Below, in pieces: positions 46,401 to 56,627 of a stretch of DNA of 64,000 nt (the first letter of the stretch is position 1; each line of letters starts with the position of its first letter). Location: the NCBI RefSeq assembly GCF_017347585.1, contig NZ_AP024480.1, forward strand, positions 1 through 64,000. Direction: 5' to 3'. Both the position numbers and the translations under genes were made by a program. The notes beneath the pieces are model-generated. The model made no database searches and was not told the DNA's origin. It saw only the letters and a program-made list of their open reading frames with translations. Origin of the DNA: Caldicellulosiruptor diazotrophicus (GTDB lineage Bacteria; Bacillota; Thermoanaerobacteria; Caldicellulosiruptorales; Caldicellulosiruptoraceae).

Positions 46401-48781
46401 TTAGTTCAAATAGTGATGCTTCAGGGTATGCGGAGAAGACTTCTAATGTATCAGAAATAGTTGAAAAGGTTTCATACAAAATCGACTCAACTGCTGATGA
46501 TGTAATATTTATAAGTTTGCCTGCAAATTTACAAATAGTTGACTATAACCAGATGTGTCAGAATATTTTCATGAATTTAATGAGAAATTACCCGCTGGCA
46601 TTGGATTATGGAGTAAATGACGTTATAGGTATCAGATTTTTCACAGGCAGTGCTGAAGATGTTATGATGTTTATAATTCCTTATATTTATGAAAAACAAG
46701 AAAGAATTGCAAGAAGACAAGCAGTTTTACAAAAGGCTCAAGAAATAGTTCAAACAGTAATAGACCAGACATATAATGACTATGACAAAGTTTTGGCGTT
46801 GCATGACTATTTAATACTTCATACAAGGTATGATATTGAAAGCTATCTTAACCAAAGTGGACCATTTGACATTCACACCGCATATGGAGCACTTATAAAT
46901 GGACTTGCTGTGTGCGATGGTTATGCAAAAGCAATGTATGTACTTTTGAACACTGCAGGGATAGAAACAATTGTTGTATACGGTGAAGCAGGTGATGTGG
47001 CAAGCAAAGTAGGGCATGCATGGAATATGGTAAAGCTTGATGGAGATTGGTACCAGCTTGATGTAACGTGGGATGATAGGGATAGTCTTGGAGGAGTGGA
47101 AATTGATTATAGCTACTTCAATGTAACAGATGATGATATTAGCTCTGACCACTGGTGGGACAGAAACTCGTATCCAACATGTACAGCAACTAACTATAAA
47201 TATGGAAATTACTACAAAGCAGAAATAGTACCAGAAGTTGTTTACTATAATTTGCCGAACATTGTGCAGATTGTTGTTAAAGACTACAAAGGAAATCTAC
47301 AACCAGAAAGGCTTGTTACAGTAACTTACTATGACTTTACTACGCAAACTGATGAAGTTGCATTTGCCGGATATACTGACCGAGACGGAAAAGTTACGTT
47401 TGACGTTACACCTACTAAATTTATATCATACAGAGTTTATGTAACACCAAGAATGGAACTAAAAGGCTATATTGATGTTATTGAGAAATTAAAACCGGTC
47501 ACGATAAAATTTAATTTAAATGGCACAGAAGTAACTCAATTTGGTTTAGTTAGAAATGGAATGGAACTTTTCTATACCAATGATGGACAAATTTCTGTTG
47601 ATATGAGCGTATATTTTGATAACAATGTAACAGTATTTGGAGAAGGTTTTGTAGTAAAAAGAAGCTTGAGCTTTGATGGTTATGACTCAGAAGAAGTTAC
47701 TGTTTTCAACAATATATATAACGATACATCTGTACAGCTACATGTATATGATGGCACGGCTGACATTGTAGGTGCAAGTATTTACATTATCGACAAAGAT
47801 ACTTACAAGGAGTTATTTGTTGGAACAACAGATGCAGCTGGCAGGTTGCCTCTAATTATTACTAAAGGAGAATATGTTGCAAAGATTGTGTATGGAGACG
47901 GAGATGAAGACGTCAAAAACTATGCATATGCAAAATTAAATGTCTTCGAAGATTCCCAAATAGATCTTGATTTAGCTAAGTTCAGCACTGTCCAATTTAT
48001 ACCTCACTTTACTGAGGGTGGATTGGGCTTAAATGATAGACTCTACATTGGATTTGAAACATCTGCATCTTATGCCAAGATTGCAACTTTTATAGGCAAA
48101 AGACGTGAAGCCAAATTTGCCCCTGGTGATTATGGGTACGTTTGGGTTTTTGCACACAATCCTTACTATGATGACCCAAGGTCATTGGGATACAAGCCAA
48201 CAGAAAAGCTTGTTATTTCACCTTATCCGCAGATTATAACTTATGACCTTGGCATTGATGCAAGCAAAATTGCAATAAAAAGTGTGTATAAGTTCAATAA
48301 GGATACTTGGGAGTTTGAGCCAACCACATTAGATAGTGTTTACCAGGGCGATGTGTTGAAATTGGACATTTATATTCCAACTTACAGTCACTACATCATA
48401 GGAGAAACCGGCGTATGCATGGAGATGGCATATGAGAATCAACCAAGTATATCCTTTGTAGCTTCTGCTATACCGTATCCAGTAACTGCTGTAATAAAAG
48501 CACAGGATTTGAATGAATATAATCTTGAAGAATTCTTCATGGGTTTTGATGATAAAGCAGATACATGGAGCATCATCTTGGCAGGTGTGAATGGTGATTT
48601 GAATTCCACCCTGATTATAAATCTTCCATTTACGCCGTATGATGGAAATTATACATTGCAATGTCCGATTAAAGTATATCAGGCTCAAAATTCTTCGAGC
48701 GGTGGTTCACCAAGAAGAATATTTATAAAGATGCTTCAGCTAAAAAATAATTTCAAGCAGATGAATACCATAAAAAAGTAA
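43457..48781 (+). CDS. Surface SLH-domain protein with transglutaminase-like domain
   Basis: The 1774-residue secreted protein has a signal peptide (about 1-30), then three SLH domains (31-85, 91-141, 152-205) that would bind secondary cell-wall polymer. A parallel beta-helix-like region with GNVIIAEG-type repeats follows (about 215-430), then a Ser/Gly/Thr-rich linker (436-501) and an Ig-like region with an invasin-type start (SVDKETILVAQDNTVSVTV). A transglutaminase-core domain carries Cys1153 (AVCDGYAKA), His1187 (GHAWNMV) and Asp1202 (LDVTWDD), a complete Cys-His-Asp triad. More beta domains follow. GGGAGG lies ten bases before the ATG at 43457. It is monocistronic, between a promoter and a terminator. 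Role: envelope structure or peptide crosslinking/cleavage. Confidence 0.9.
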   Translation: MYSFRREVAVIAIFAFIFSFFFPVTFVQAAFKDVNSNYWAKDLIEKWSNTYQVAKGYSDGTFKPSQCISRAEFAKFLANIIGEISIDAGRNFKDVKKTDWYYSALNSLSRYITGYNDQTLRPNQYITREEAAVICARVFGIEQVNDNNVLSAFKDADEISSWSRNYVAALVQKNYIKGYPDGTFKPKKFITRAEALSILDNIMGLLLHKEGYYTSKEVKGNLVINKSGVRINGFSVNGNVIIAEGVGRGSVRIENSNINGSIIIRGGGEHSITLENVKAQKVRVDNIQAATRVVVSGNSNIEKVEVKENAIIENLSRLPIKSIMISSNESSNIFVSIKGNAESVEIISAKAEVNITQGNINKVIIQNQANLKVETNSKIQELTVNSQNVKILSQGMIEKIQVNEEKVYVNNNETTKGQIVTVIEGKMEKIRNQLQTSSQSNASSTSSPTTSDSIASLSEGGSQASVGSIGSTTLSGSGQTGGTPSGSTGSLPSGSTGVSSSENIASVSVDKETILVAQDNTVSVTVKDAQGNPLSGKLVTIEGKSSYTNSNGVATISLNISESKELIINVDGKNYAGLLYAIKPTEGVIKLKLKTGADIYEDQFNVKIVRQSSQFSQTYHVNTTELGVIVPVGNDYKILAWKYATEKGLIYALISSVNVVNGMNRIVVDTTTSEFVNATINFSYGNKMLTDYEFSVANSTYSDVFTTDDVKVNLQNNQINIIANKGTYTIKIAKEINGEKLYFVRTCQLNTSGATLQFAFTSLKKLTFTFNGLSNLTSVAESVYVKLNNQRYQLSDDLSVYLPKGTYTLDAVEVETFDTNNSHLKYTFAVDENRLPLSIDLTLPDEEVTKQVDFNINENESDLVVCNINDERITGLKSGSVAVLYENIKTHSGYSLDVVIDDAYPNFLGFEIPYGTNITLQGAAQDRPLSVLATKILENKVCATLFYVPSDTTDGNYNIMIQKDLGPLYENLVLEKSYSFEISSNSDASGYAEKTSNVSEIVEKVSYKIDSTADDVIFISLPANLQIVDYNQMCQNIFMNLMRNYPLALDYGVNDVIGIRFFTGSAEDVMMFIIPYIYEKQERIARRQAVLQKAQEIVQTVIDQTYNDYDKVLALHDYLILHTRYDIESYLNQSGPFDIHTAYGALINGLAVCDGYAKAMYVLLNTAGIETIVVYGEAGDVASKVGHAWNMVKLDGDWYQLDVTWDDRDSLGGVEIDYSYFNVTDDDISSDHWWDRNSYPTCTATNYKYGNYYKAEIVPEVVYYNLPNIVQIVVKDYKGNLQPERLVTVTYYDFTTQTDEVAFAGYTDRDGKVTFDVTPTKFISYRVYVTPRMELKGYIDVIEKLKPVTIKFNLNGTEVTQFGLVRNGMELFYTNDGQISVDMSVYFDNNVTVFGEGFVVKRSLSFDGYDSEEVTVFNNIYNDTSVQLHVYDGTADIVGASIYIIDKDTYKELFVGTTDAAGRLPLIITKGEYVAKIVYGDGDEDVKNYAYAKLNVFEDSQIDLDLAKFSTVQFIPHFTEGGLGLNDRLYIGFETSASYAKIATFIGKRREAKFAPGDYGYVWVFAHNPYYDDPRSLGYKPTEKLVISPYPQIITYDLGIDASKIAIKSVYKFNKDTWEFEPTTLDSVYQGDVLKLDIYIPTYSHYIIGETGVCMEMAYENQPSISFVASAIPYPVTAVIKAQDLNEYNLEEFFMGFDDKADTWSIILAGVNGDLNSTLIINLPFTPYDGNYTLQCPIKVYQAQNSSSGGSPRRIFIKMLQLKNNFKQMNTIKK

Positions 48782-48786
48782 GGAGA

Positions 48787-48820
48787 AATGAGGGGGAGAC
48801 AAATCTCTCCCTCATTATTT
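48787..48820 (+). terminator. Terminator after the SLH gene
   Basis: AATGAGGGGGAGA pairs with TCTCTCCCTCATT around four bases (one mismatch), with T-rich sequence following, a few bases after the stop codon. Confidence 0.85.
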
Positions 48821-48930
48821 ATTTATGATATAACAAGAATATACATTGTATTCAAAAAACAGCAAACAAATTTTAGCTTGATAAGAGAAAATAGATGCAT
48901 TAAAATATAAAAGTTATAATGTAATAAAGG

Positions 48931-50636
<1,706 letters not shown>

Positions 50637-50660
50637 TTTCGATAGTTTCTCAGAATAGCT

Positions 50661-51149
50661 TTATCTTCCTCTTCTTCTTGTGTATGTAAAGTCCAAAGTT
50701 TTTGGCCTTTGCTGCCTTGGCAGTTCTGAAATAAGGTATATAACAAAAAGATGAATTAGAAATAGCACAAGGTTTAGTCCCACATGTATATAAACGTAAA
50801 GAGGTCTCTGAAGAATTACCATTTTTGAAGATTCTCTTGCAAACTCTACAAGTCCCATCAGGTGTATTGAAAAAACCTGCAAAAGTAACATCATAAAGTT
50901 TGGAAATTGGACATTGAACATAAACAAAACAGCAAGTATGCATGATATAACAAAACCTGGTAAAAGCAACAGAGTAGATGTTATGTAAAATCTTAAAATA
51001 ATCGTTATCAAAAATATCACAACTAAACATATCATCGACCAGATAAAGAGAAGCATTCCATTGTTTGAAAACAGGTTAGTACCTGCAAAAAAGCAAAGGT
51101 ATATCAAAAGCCAAAGAAATATTTCAAATGCAACGTTTCTATTTTCCAT
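50661..51149 (-). CDS. Small multi-pass membrane protein, unknown
   Basis: The 162-residue protein has about four transmembrane helices, MENRNVAFEIFLWLLIYLCF at the start, and a basic cytoplasmic end PKTLDFTYTRRRGR. No catalytic motif is seen. It is divergent from the walRK operon and convergent with pyrG. No good ribosome site is visible except AAGAG inside a 10-bp hairpin just upstream of the ATG, so translation may depend on melting that hairpin. I do not recognise a family. Confidence 0.65.
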   Translation of the reverse strand: MENRNVAFEIFLWLLIYLCFFAGTNLFSNNGMLLFIWSMICLVVIFLITIILRFYITSTLLLLPGFVISCILAVLFMFNVQFPNFMMLLLQVFSIHLMGLVEFARESSKMVILQRPLYVYIHVGLNLVLFLIHLFVIYLISELPRQQRPKTLDFTYTRRRGR

Positions 51150-51157
51150 AGTATCAT

Positions 51158-51182
51158 AGCTCTTAAAGGAAATTTAAGAGCT
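51158..51182. promoter_or_regulatory. 10-bp hairpin adjacent to a start codon
   Basis: AGCTCTTAAA (51158-51167) pairs perfectly with TTTAAGAGCT (51173-51182), with a GGAAA loop on the plus strand. In the minus-strand mRNA it ends eight bases before the ATG at 51149, and its 3' arm contains AAGAG, the only ribosome-site-like sequence. It could control translation, or act as a weak terminator on the plus strand. Confidence 0.4.
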
Positions 51183-51334
51183 TTTACCCTCCTTTTCCAG
51201 CATCATAAGGACTTACTTTTTGAAATTACTCCAAAATCAATTATACATTAAAATATCGAATTAGTGTATAATTAAATTGTCAGACTGGAAAATTGAAAAA
51301 TTTCATTTAAAAAAAAAGGGGGATTTTAAGTTTC

Positions 51335-52027
51335 ATGTCCAAAGCACATATCCTTGTTGTTGATGATGAAAAACCAATTGTTGATATTATAAAATTTAAT
51401 TTAGAAAAGGAAGGATATAAGGTAACAGCATCATATGACGGTGAGGATGCGTTAAATAGAATAAAAAATGAAAGTTTCGACATGGTACTTCTGGATGTAA
51501 TGCTTCCTAAACTTGACGGGTTTTCTGTGTGCAAAAAAGTCCGGGAATTTTCAGATGTTCCAATTATAATGATAACAGCAAAGGCAGATGAAGTTGACAA
51601 AGTTTTAGGATTGGAGCTTGGGGCGGATGATTACATAACAAAACCGTTTGGTATAAGAGAACTTATTGCAAGAATTAGAGCAAATTTGAGAAGGACAGCC
51701 CAGATTTCCACACAAGATGGCAAGGTGTTAAAAGCAGGGGCTTTGACCTTGAACCCTGAGACGTTTGAGGTGAAAAAAAACGGCAAAGTTATTGAGCTTA
51801 CTGTAAGAGAATATGAGCTTTTGAAGTTTTTGATGTCTCAAAAAGGTCAGGTGTTTTCAAGAGAAGAGCTTTTAGAAAAAGTTTGGGACTATGAGTATTA
51901 TGGAGATGTCAGAACTGTGGATGTTACTGTAAGAAGACTGAGAGAGAAGATTGAAGACAACCCGTCAGAACCAGCTTTTATTTTGACAAAGAGGGGAATT
52001 GGCTACTACTTTAATCCGAACATATAA
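51335..52027 (+). CDS. walR: WalR-like OmpR/PhoB response regulator
   Basis: The 230-residue regulator has a receiver domain with DDEKP, phospho-acceptor Asp in MVLLDVMLPKLDG (near residue 54), Thr and Lys in ITAKADEVDK and ITKPFG. A C-terminal winged-helix domain follows (LTVREYELLKFLMSQKG, DVRTVDVTVRRLREKIE). It precedes a WalK-type kinase and WalH/WalI-like genes, the gene order of the cell-wall-homeostasis system of Firmicutes, so I assign WalR and not PhoP. An AAAGGGGGA motif lies upstream of the ATG. In known systems WalR controls autolysin and wall genes. Confidence 0.9.
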   Translation: MSKAHILVVDDEKPIVDIIKFNLEKEGYKVTASYDGEDALNRIKNESFDMVLLDVMLPKLDGFSVCKKVREFSDVPIIMITAKADEVDKVLGLELGADDYITKPFGIRELIARIRANLRRTAQISTQDGKVLKAGALTLNPETFEVKKNGKVIELTVREYELLKFLMSQKGQVFSREELLEKVWDYEYYGDVRTVDVTVRRLREKIEDNPSEPAFILTKRGIGYYFNPNI

Positions 52028-52050
52028 AGGTAAGGGGAAAAAAATACACA

Positions 52051-53751
52051 ATGACAAGAAGCATAGAAAGCAGGCTCATACTTGTTTTTGGACTTTTAAT
52101 TTTGATGGTTATGTTTATATCAAGTTTTTTCATCATAGACAGGACAAAAAACTACTTTTATGAAGATGTCCAGAAAAAGATTGAGTTTATGGTAAACTCA
52201 TCACTCATCAGGCTTTTAGAGGATAAAAACCTGCCGCAGCAGAAAATCCAAACTATCGTTGACCAGTCGATGAAAGAAAGTCAGTACGGGTTTATGATTC
52301 AAAAACTTATTGTGACAGATAGCAGAGGGAAGGTTCTTGCATCTTTCCCGAGGATGGATATTAGCTTTTTCCCGTCAGATGAGATTTTGACAAGCCTTGC
52401 GGGCTACAAGGTTGTAAAGCAGGAAGTAGAGGACCAGGCGATGGTTTTTGCATTCCCGATAAAAAGTGGCAGGTCGGTAGAAAGGGCACTGTATTTGGAG
52501 GTATCTGTTCAGAATATTCTTGCAACTGTGACTGACATCAAAAACATACTTCTGATGGCTTATATTGTTGCCATGATATTTTCACTCTTTATTGGTTTTC
52601 TATTTGCAAAGACTCTTTCAAACCCACTCAGAAAACTTACCAAGCAGGCACTTGAGATGGCAGAAGGAAATCTTGATGTGAAGATTGAAATTTCAAGCCA
52701 GGATGAGATTGGTAAGCTTGCAAGTGCTTTTAAGGTCATGGCGACAAATGTAAAAAAATATATATCAGAACTTGAATTTGAAAAGCAAAAGCTTGAAAGA
52801 ATTCTTCAGAACATGTCGGATGGAGTTTTGGCTGTAAACTCTAAAAATGAAATCATTCATATCAATGAGAGTGCAAAAAAGTTTTTGAAAGGTGATGTTG
52901 AAAGGTTTTTAGTACATGTTCAAAGTGACAAAAATAAGGACTTTACCCAGAACATATATGAAGTTGATGGATGGACGATTGAGATCAATACAGCAACTTT
53001 TATAGATTCATACCAAGGTACTGGTACAATATTTATCCTTCACGATATAACTCAGCAGGCAAAACTTGATAGAATGCGAAAACAGTTTGTTGCAGATGTG
53101 TCTCATGAGCTTAGAACTCCAATCACAACCATCAAGACATATTCTGAAACTCTTTTGGATGTTGATGATGAGGCTGTGAAAAGAGAGTTTTTGGGTGTGG
53201 TCATAAAAGAGTGTGATAGGATGACAAGGCTTATTTCTGATCTTTTGTATCTTTCTCGACTTGACAGTGGGGAGAATATTTTAAAGGTTGAAGAGATAAA
53301 TGTTAGTGAACTTGTAAGGTTTGTATGTGAAAAGATGAGGATTCATGCAAAGAAGAAAAACCAGAGTCTTTTATGTTGTGCAGAAGAGAACGTGGTAATT
53401 ACAGCCGATAGAGACAGGCTTGAACAGGTGCTGATAAATCTTATAAACAACGCCATTGTCTATGTTCAAGAAGGCGGGCAAATAGAGGTTAAGCTTGAAA
53501 AGAATGAGGAGCATGTTAAGATAACTGTAAAGGACAACGGGCCAGGAATTCCTGAAGATGATCTTCCGCGTATATTTGAAAGGTTTTACAGGGTTGACAA
53601 GGCAAGGTCGCGAAGCCTTGGCGGTAGCGGGCTTGGTCTTTCGATTGCTGATGAGATTGTAAAGGCACACGGCGGGAGAATTTTGGTTGATAGCAAAGAA
53701 GGGGTTGGTACAACCTTTACTGTTGTGCTTCCGGTAAAAAGAAGTGTGTAA
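52051..53751 (+). CDS. walK: WalK-like sensor histidine kinase
   Basis: The 566-residue kinase has a first membrane helix (12-29), an extracellular sensor domain to about 165, a second helix (165-187), HAMP (190-240), a PAS segment (about 245-335), HisKA with FVADVSHELRTPITT (His352), and an ATPase domain with NLINNAI, DNGPGIP and GGSGLGLSIADEI. This domain order matches WalK. It sits 23 bases downstream of walR. The partner proteins WalH and WalI, which modulate WalK from the outside, follow in the same operon after one extra gene. Confidence 0.92.
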   Translation: MTRSIESRLILVFGLLILMVMFISSFFIIDRTKNYFYEDVQKKIEFMVNSSLIRLLEDKNLPQQKIQTIVDQSMKESQYGFMIQKLIVTDSRGKVLASFPRMDISFFPSDEILTSLAGYKVVKQEVEDQAMVFAFPIKSGRSVERALYLEVSVQNILATVTDIKNILLMAYIVAMIFSLFIGFLFAKTLSNPLRKLTKQALEMAEGNLDVKIEISSQDEIGKLASAFKVMATNVKKYISELEFEKQKLERILQNMSDGVLAVNSKNEIIHINESAKKFLKGDVERFLVHVQSDKNKDFTQNIYEVDGWTIEINTATFIDSYQGTGTIFILHDITQQAKLDRMRKQFVADVSHELRTPITTIKTYSETLLDVDDEAVKREFLGVVIKECDRMTRLISDLLYLSRLDSGENILKVEEINVSELVRFVCEKMRIHAKKKNQSLLCCAEENVVITADRDRLEQVLINLINNAIVYVQEGGQIEVKLEKNEEHVKITVKDNGPGIPEDDLPRIFERFYRVDKARSRSLGGSGLGLSIADEIVKAHGGRILVDSKEGVGTTFTVVLPVKRSV

Positions 53752-53850
53752 CATCTTTTGTAATGCGCTCTTAACACGGTTGTAACAAATTTGTAATAAT
53801 AAAATTGTATAATGTAAGTAGGATGATTGTAACTTGACGGTGAGGCTGAA

Positions 53851-54339
53851 ATGAAAAAGCTTGGGCTGGTACTGGCGATGATACTTATTTTGTCAATAGG
53901 TACGGTGGCTTTAGCAGATAGCAGCAAAACATCTGCCAAGGCAAAGAATATAAATTCAGTTGAGATAGATGGCAGCAAGGTGACAGCAACTGCATCTTCT
54001 CTTGTTGAGATAGCAGAGTATGATGTTGATCTGAGCACTCCAGTATTTGTTTTATCTGGTAAAGGGTCCGAAGGTGTGCAAATTTGTATATATACAAAAA
54101 AGGACAAGAAAGAGGCATTTTCGCAGCAGGGTCTTGTTGAAAAGTTTACGGTGGGTAAGTCGGGTTATTTTGCTAAAAAGATAAATGTAAATGAAGGTAC
54201 CACATATATTCTGGTTGTTGCAACAAAAGATAGTGACACTCAGCTGAGCATTCTAAAGGTCTCATACGAAAAAAAAGAGAGTTTTCTTGCAAAGGTTGAA
54301 AAGGCAATATCAAATTTTATAAGTTCGCTTGGCAAATAA
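53851..54339 (+). CDS. Small secreted protein inside the wal operon, unknown
   Basis: The 162-residue protein has a clear signal peptide (MKKLGLVLAMILILSIGTVA with a cut near ALA-DS) and a beta-rich mature part with EYDVDLSTPVFVLSGKG, ICIYTKKDKKEAF and GTTYILVVATKDSD. It ends in a short basic helix (KVEKAISNFISSLGK). It sits between walK and walH, where typical Firmicutes operons have no gene. I do not recognise a family; an envelope-facing sensor accessory is a possible role, inferred only from context. Confidence 0.75.
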   Translation: MKKLGLVLAMILILSIGTVALADSSKTSAKAKNINSVEIDGSKVTATASSLVEIAEYDVDLSTPVFVLSGKGSEGVQICIYTKKDKKEAFSQQGLVEKFTVGKSGYFAKKINVNEGTTYILVVATKDSDTQLSILKVSYEKKESFLAKVEKAISNFISSLGK

Positions 54340-54357
54340 AAAAAGAGGGTAAGGTGG

Positions 54358-55656
54358 ATGAGAAAAAGTAAAGTAGAAGTTATAAAAAGCATAGTGCTGA
54401 GTATACTTGTTATACTCAGCATTTATTTGTATTACAAGGTTTATTTTGACTACAAGGTTGAAGACATTGTAAAAGCAGTTGACATTTATCAGAATTCTCA
54501 GTCAGATCAGGAACTTTTGAAAAGGGCAAGGAAAATTCTGGCGTCTCCAAAGGAGATGTACTTAAACATTTCTAAAAATGTAGCTGTAAGAGTGCTAAGT
54601 AATCAAGAACAATATTCGCAGGTGGTTTTAAAACTTGTAGAAGGAATTGAAAAATTGCTTATAAAAAAAGAGTTTGAAATAAGTTTAAAAAATATTTCTA
54701 CCAACTTTTTTAAACAAAAAAGAGTTTTAATTTTAGACTTTGGATATAAAATAAACTTTAATATCTTTTTGTATGAACTGGCAAAAAGAAATATTGGAAG
54801 GGAGACGCAAGGTTTTGAGTTTAACATGATTTTTATTGAGGAAAATGACAAAAATACGATACTTTACTTTTTCAACTCTCAAAAGCAAAGTTCAGTTGTT
54901 ATGAAATTTCCCCAATTTGGCTTTATGCCTTTGGAAGATTCGATTGAGAAGGAACTAAAGCTTGTATATTCATGGTCAGACAGTCTTGGATTTACTGAGA
55001 TTGCCAATAAAGATATTTTGATACCGGTTGAGTTTTCAGATGTTCAATTTTCTGAGATAAAGACAAGTGAGAGTAGCTACAAAAAAGATCTGATTGTGCG
55101 ACGACTTTTTCCAGATACAATCTTGACAAGAAAAAATATATTGAAAAATGGTGATATGGTAATAACAGATGAAAGAAGAACTCTTCAGCTAAAGAATGAT
55201 GGAAGATTTGTTTTTGAATACTCGGAAAGTGTCTTTGGCGAAAAGGTTGACTCTATTTCTGATGCACTTATGTTTTTCTTGAGAACATTTTACACAGGAG
55301 AGGATTTAAGGATTTGTAAAGTTGAATTTAAAAACGATGGTGATTTTAAGGTATATCTTATGACAAGAGCAAATGGCATTGATGTGGTTGCAGGAGATGA
55401 AGAATTTTGTGCTAAGATTGAAGTGCGAGGTGGAAGGCTACAAGAAATTTCGGGGTATCTTTTTGACATGCTTAGGGTAAGGACCTCTCAGATAAAGGTT
55501 GACGGTATTGCAGCAATTGACACTATAAAGGAAAGAAAAGGAGATATTTTTATAGAAGAGATAGACCTTGAATATATTTCGGGTGGGGCAAGCTTATACC
55601 CTTACTGGAAGATAAATACCCAGAGCGGGGTTGTATATGTTGAGACAATAAAGTAG
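54358..55656 (+). CDS. walH: WalH (YycH)-like membrane-anchored regulator
   Basis: The 432-residue protein has one N-terminal membrane anchor (VIKSIVLSILVILSIYLYY) and a large extracellular part with alpha/beta repeats. Identification rests on position after walRK, overall length and topology; sequence similarity in this family is low. In Bacillus, WalH and WalI form a membrane complex that restrains WalK. The C-terminal portion around residues 340-430 resembles the PepSY-like or YycI fold, with IEEIDLEYISGGASLYPYWK and INTQSGVVYVETIK. It is followed by the WalI-like gene after 17 bases. Confidence 0.7.
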   Translation: MRKSKVEVIKSIVLSILVILSIYLYYKVYFDYKVEDIVKAVDIYQNSQSDQELLKRARKILASPKEMYLNISKNVAVRVLSNQEQYSQVVLKLVEGIEKLLIKKEFEISLKNISTNFFKQKRVLILDFGYKINFNIFLYELAKRNIGRETQGFEFNMIFIEENDKNTILYFFNSQKQSSVVMKFPQFGFMPLEDSIEKELKLVYSWSDSLGFTEIANKDILIPVEFSDVQFSEIKTSESSYKKDLIVRRLFPDTILTRKNILKNGDMVITDERRTLQLKNDGRFVFEYSESVFGEKVDSISDALMFFLRTFYTGEDLRICKVEFKNDGDFKVYLMTRANGIDVVAGDEEFCAKIEVRGGRLQEISGYLFDMLRVRTSQIKVDGIAAIDTIKERKGDIFIEEIDLEYISGGASLYPYWKINTQSGVVYVETIK

Positions 55657-55673
55657 TAAAAGGAGACTTGTTT

Positions 55674-56408
55674 GTGAAGATGAACTGGGCAAAAGCAAAA
55701 ACAATTGCAATTATGGTGTTCTTCTTGATATTTATTTTTCTTGTCATAAAATATCTCAATCTTTTTCCAAAAGAAGAAAGCTTGACAGTTGAGCAAATAA
55801 ACATGGCAAAAAGTATACTTTCACAAAATTCTATAAAACTCTCTTGTAGCATTGATAGAAAGATTTATTATGTGTCGAAACTTAGCGTTGCCATTGAGAG
55901 CAAGTATGATAATATTGTGACAAAGCTTTTTGGGAAAAGGGTTGACAGATATCAAAATGAGTTTGAAAGTAGCATCTACCACCTCAAAATCGTAAACCAG
56001 ACACTATTTTTGGAGTCTAAATATTATCAAGACCCGTTTGAGCTTTTTGACATAAAAAGGGTCGATTATATAAAAGACTATGATGGAAGCTTTGTGCAGG
56101 TGTACAAGGGCTATCCTATTTTTGATGGAAAGCTAACAGTAAAAAAACAGGGGGATTCTACCTTGTACATCTTTACAAAAGTCAATCCCAGAAGGTTTGA
56201 GATTAAACGAAGCAGAGCAATCTCAGCTTTAGAAGCAATTTTTAACCTTTTGAACCAGCAAAGAAGAATAAAAGAGATTCAGAACATAAAGTTTGGGTTT
56301 TACTTAAAAGATTTCAACGTCATCCATGGTCAGGCAATTCCAGTCTGGCGAATCACAGCAGACGGCAATGTTTATTATATAAACGGATTTACGGGGATGT
56401 TGGAGTAA
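55674..56408 (+). CDS. walI: WalI (YycI)-like membrane-anchored regulator
   Basis: The 244-residue protein has a single N-terminal transmembrane helix (about 10-30) and an extracellular domain with YIKDYDGSFVQVYKGYPIFD and the end motif IPVWRITADGNVYYINGFTG, resembling the YycI/PepSY-type C-terminus. GTG at 55674 is the best start, since AAAGGAGA (55658-55665) is then about eight bases away. A TTG at 55668 and an ATG at 55680 are alternatives. It closes the wal operon and is followed by a terminator; walJ and htrA, common next genes in Bacillus, are absent here. Confidence 0.8.
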   Translation: MKMNWAKAKTIAIMVFFLIFIFLVIKYLNLFPKEESLTVEQINMAKSILSQNSIKLSCSIDRKIYYVSKLSVAIESKYDNIVTKLFGKRVDRYQNEFESSIYHLKIVNQTLFLESKYYQDPFELFDIKRVDYIKDYDGSFVQVYKGYPIFDGKLTVKKQGDSTLYIFTKVNPRRFEIKRSRAISALEAIFNLLNQQRRIKEIQNIKFGFYLKDFNVIHGQAIPVWRITADGNVYYINGFTGMLE

Positions 56409-56436
56409 GTAAATGAGAAATAAAGAAGAGAAGCAG

Positions 56437-56476
56437 GGCAGGGGCTTTATAAACTTTTGAGCCTCTGCCTTTTTGT
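56437..56476 (+). terminator. Terminator after the wal operon
   Basis: GGCAGGGGCT pairs with AGCCTCTGCC (one G-T pair) around a 13-base loop, then a long T-rich tail. Confidence 0.85.
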
Positions 56477-56627
56477 TTTTGTTCAAAAATCTTAAATTTA
56501 GATACCACTTCTTAAAAAAGCTCTCTTTTTTATAGACTTTGCCCCATTTTATAATAAAATCAGAAAAACAAATTGTAGTTTATGTAATATAAAAAATATA
56601 ACCTCAATAGAAGGAAGGCGATGTATC

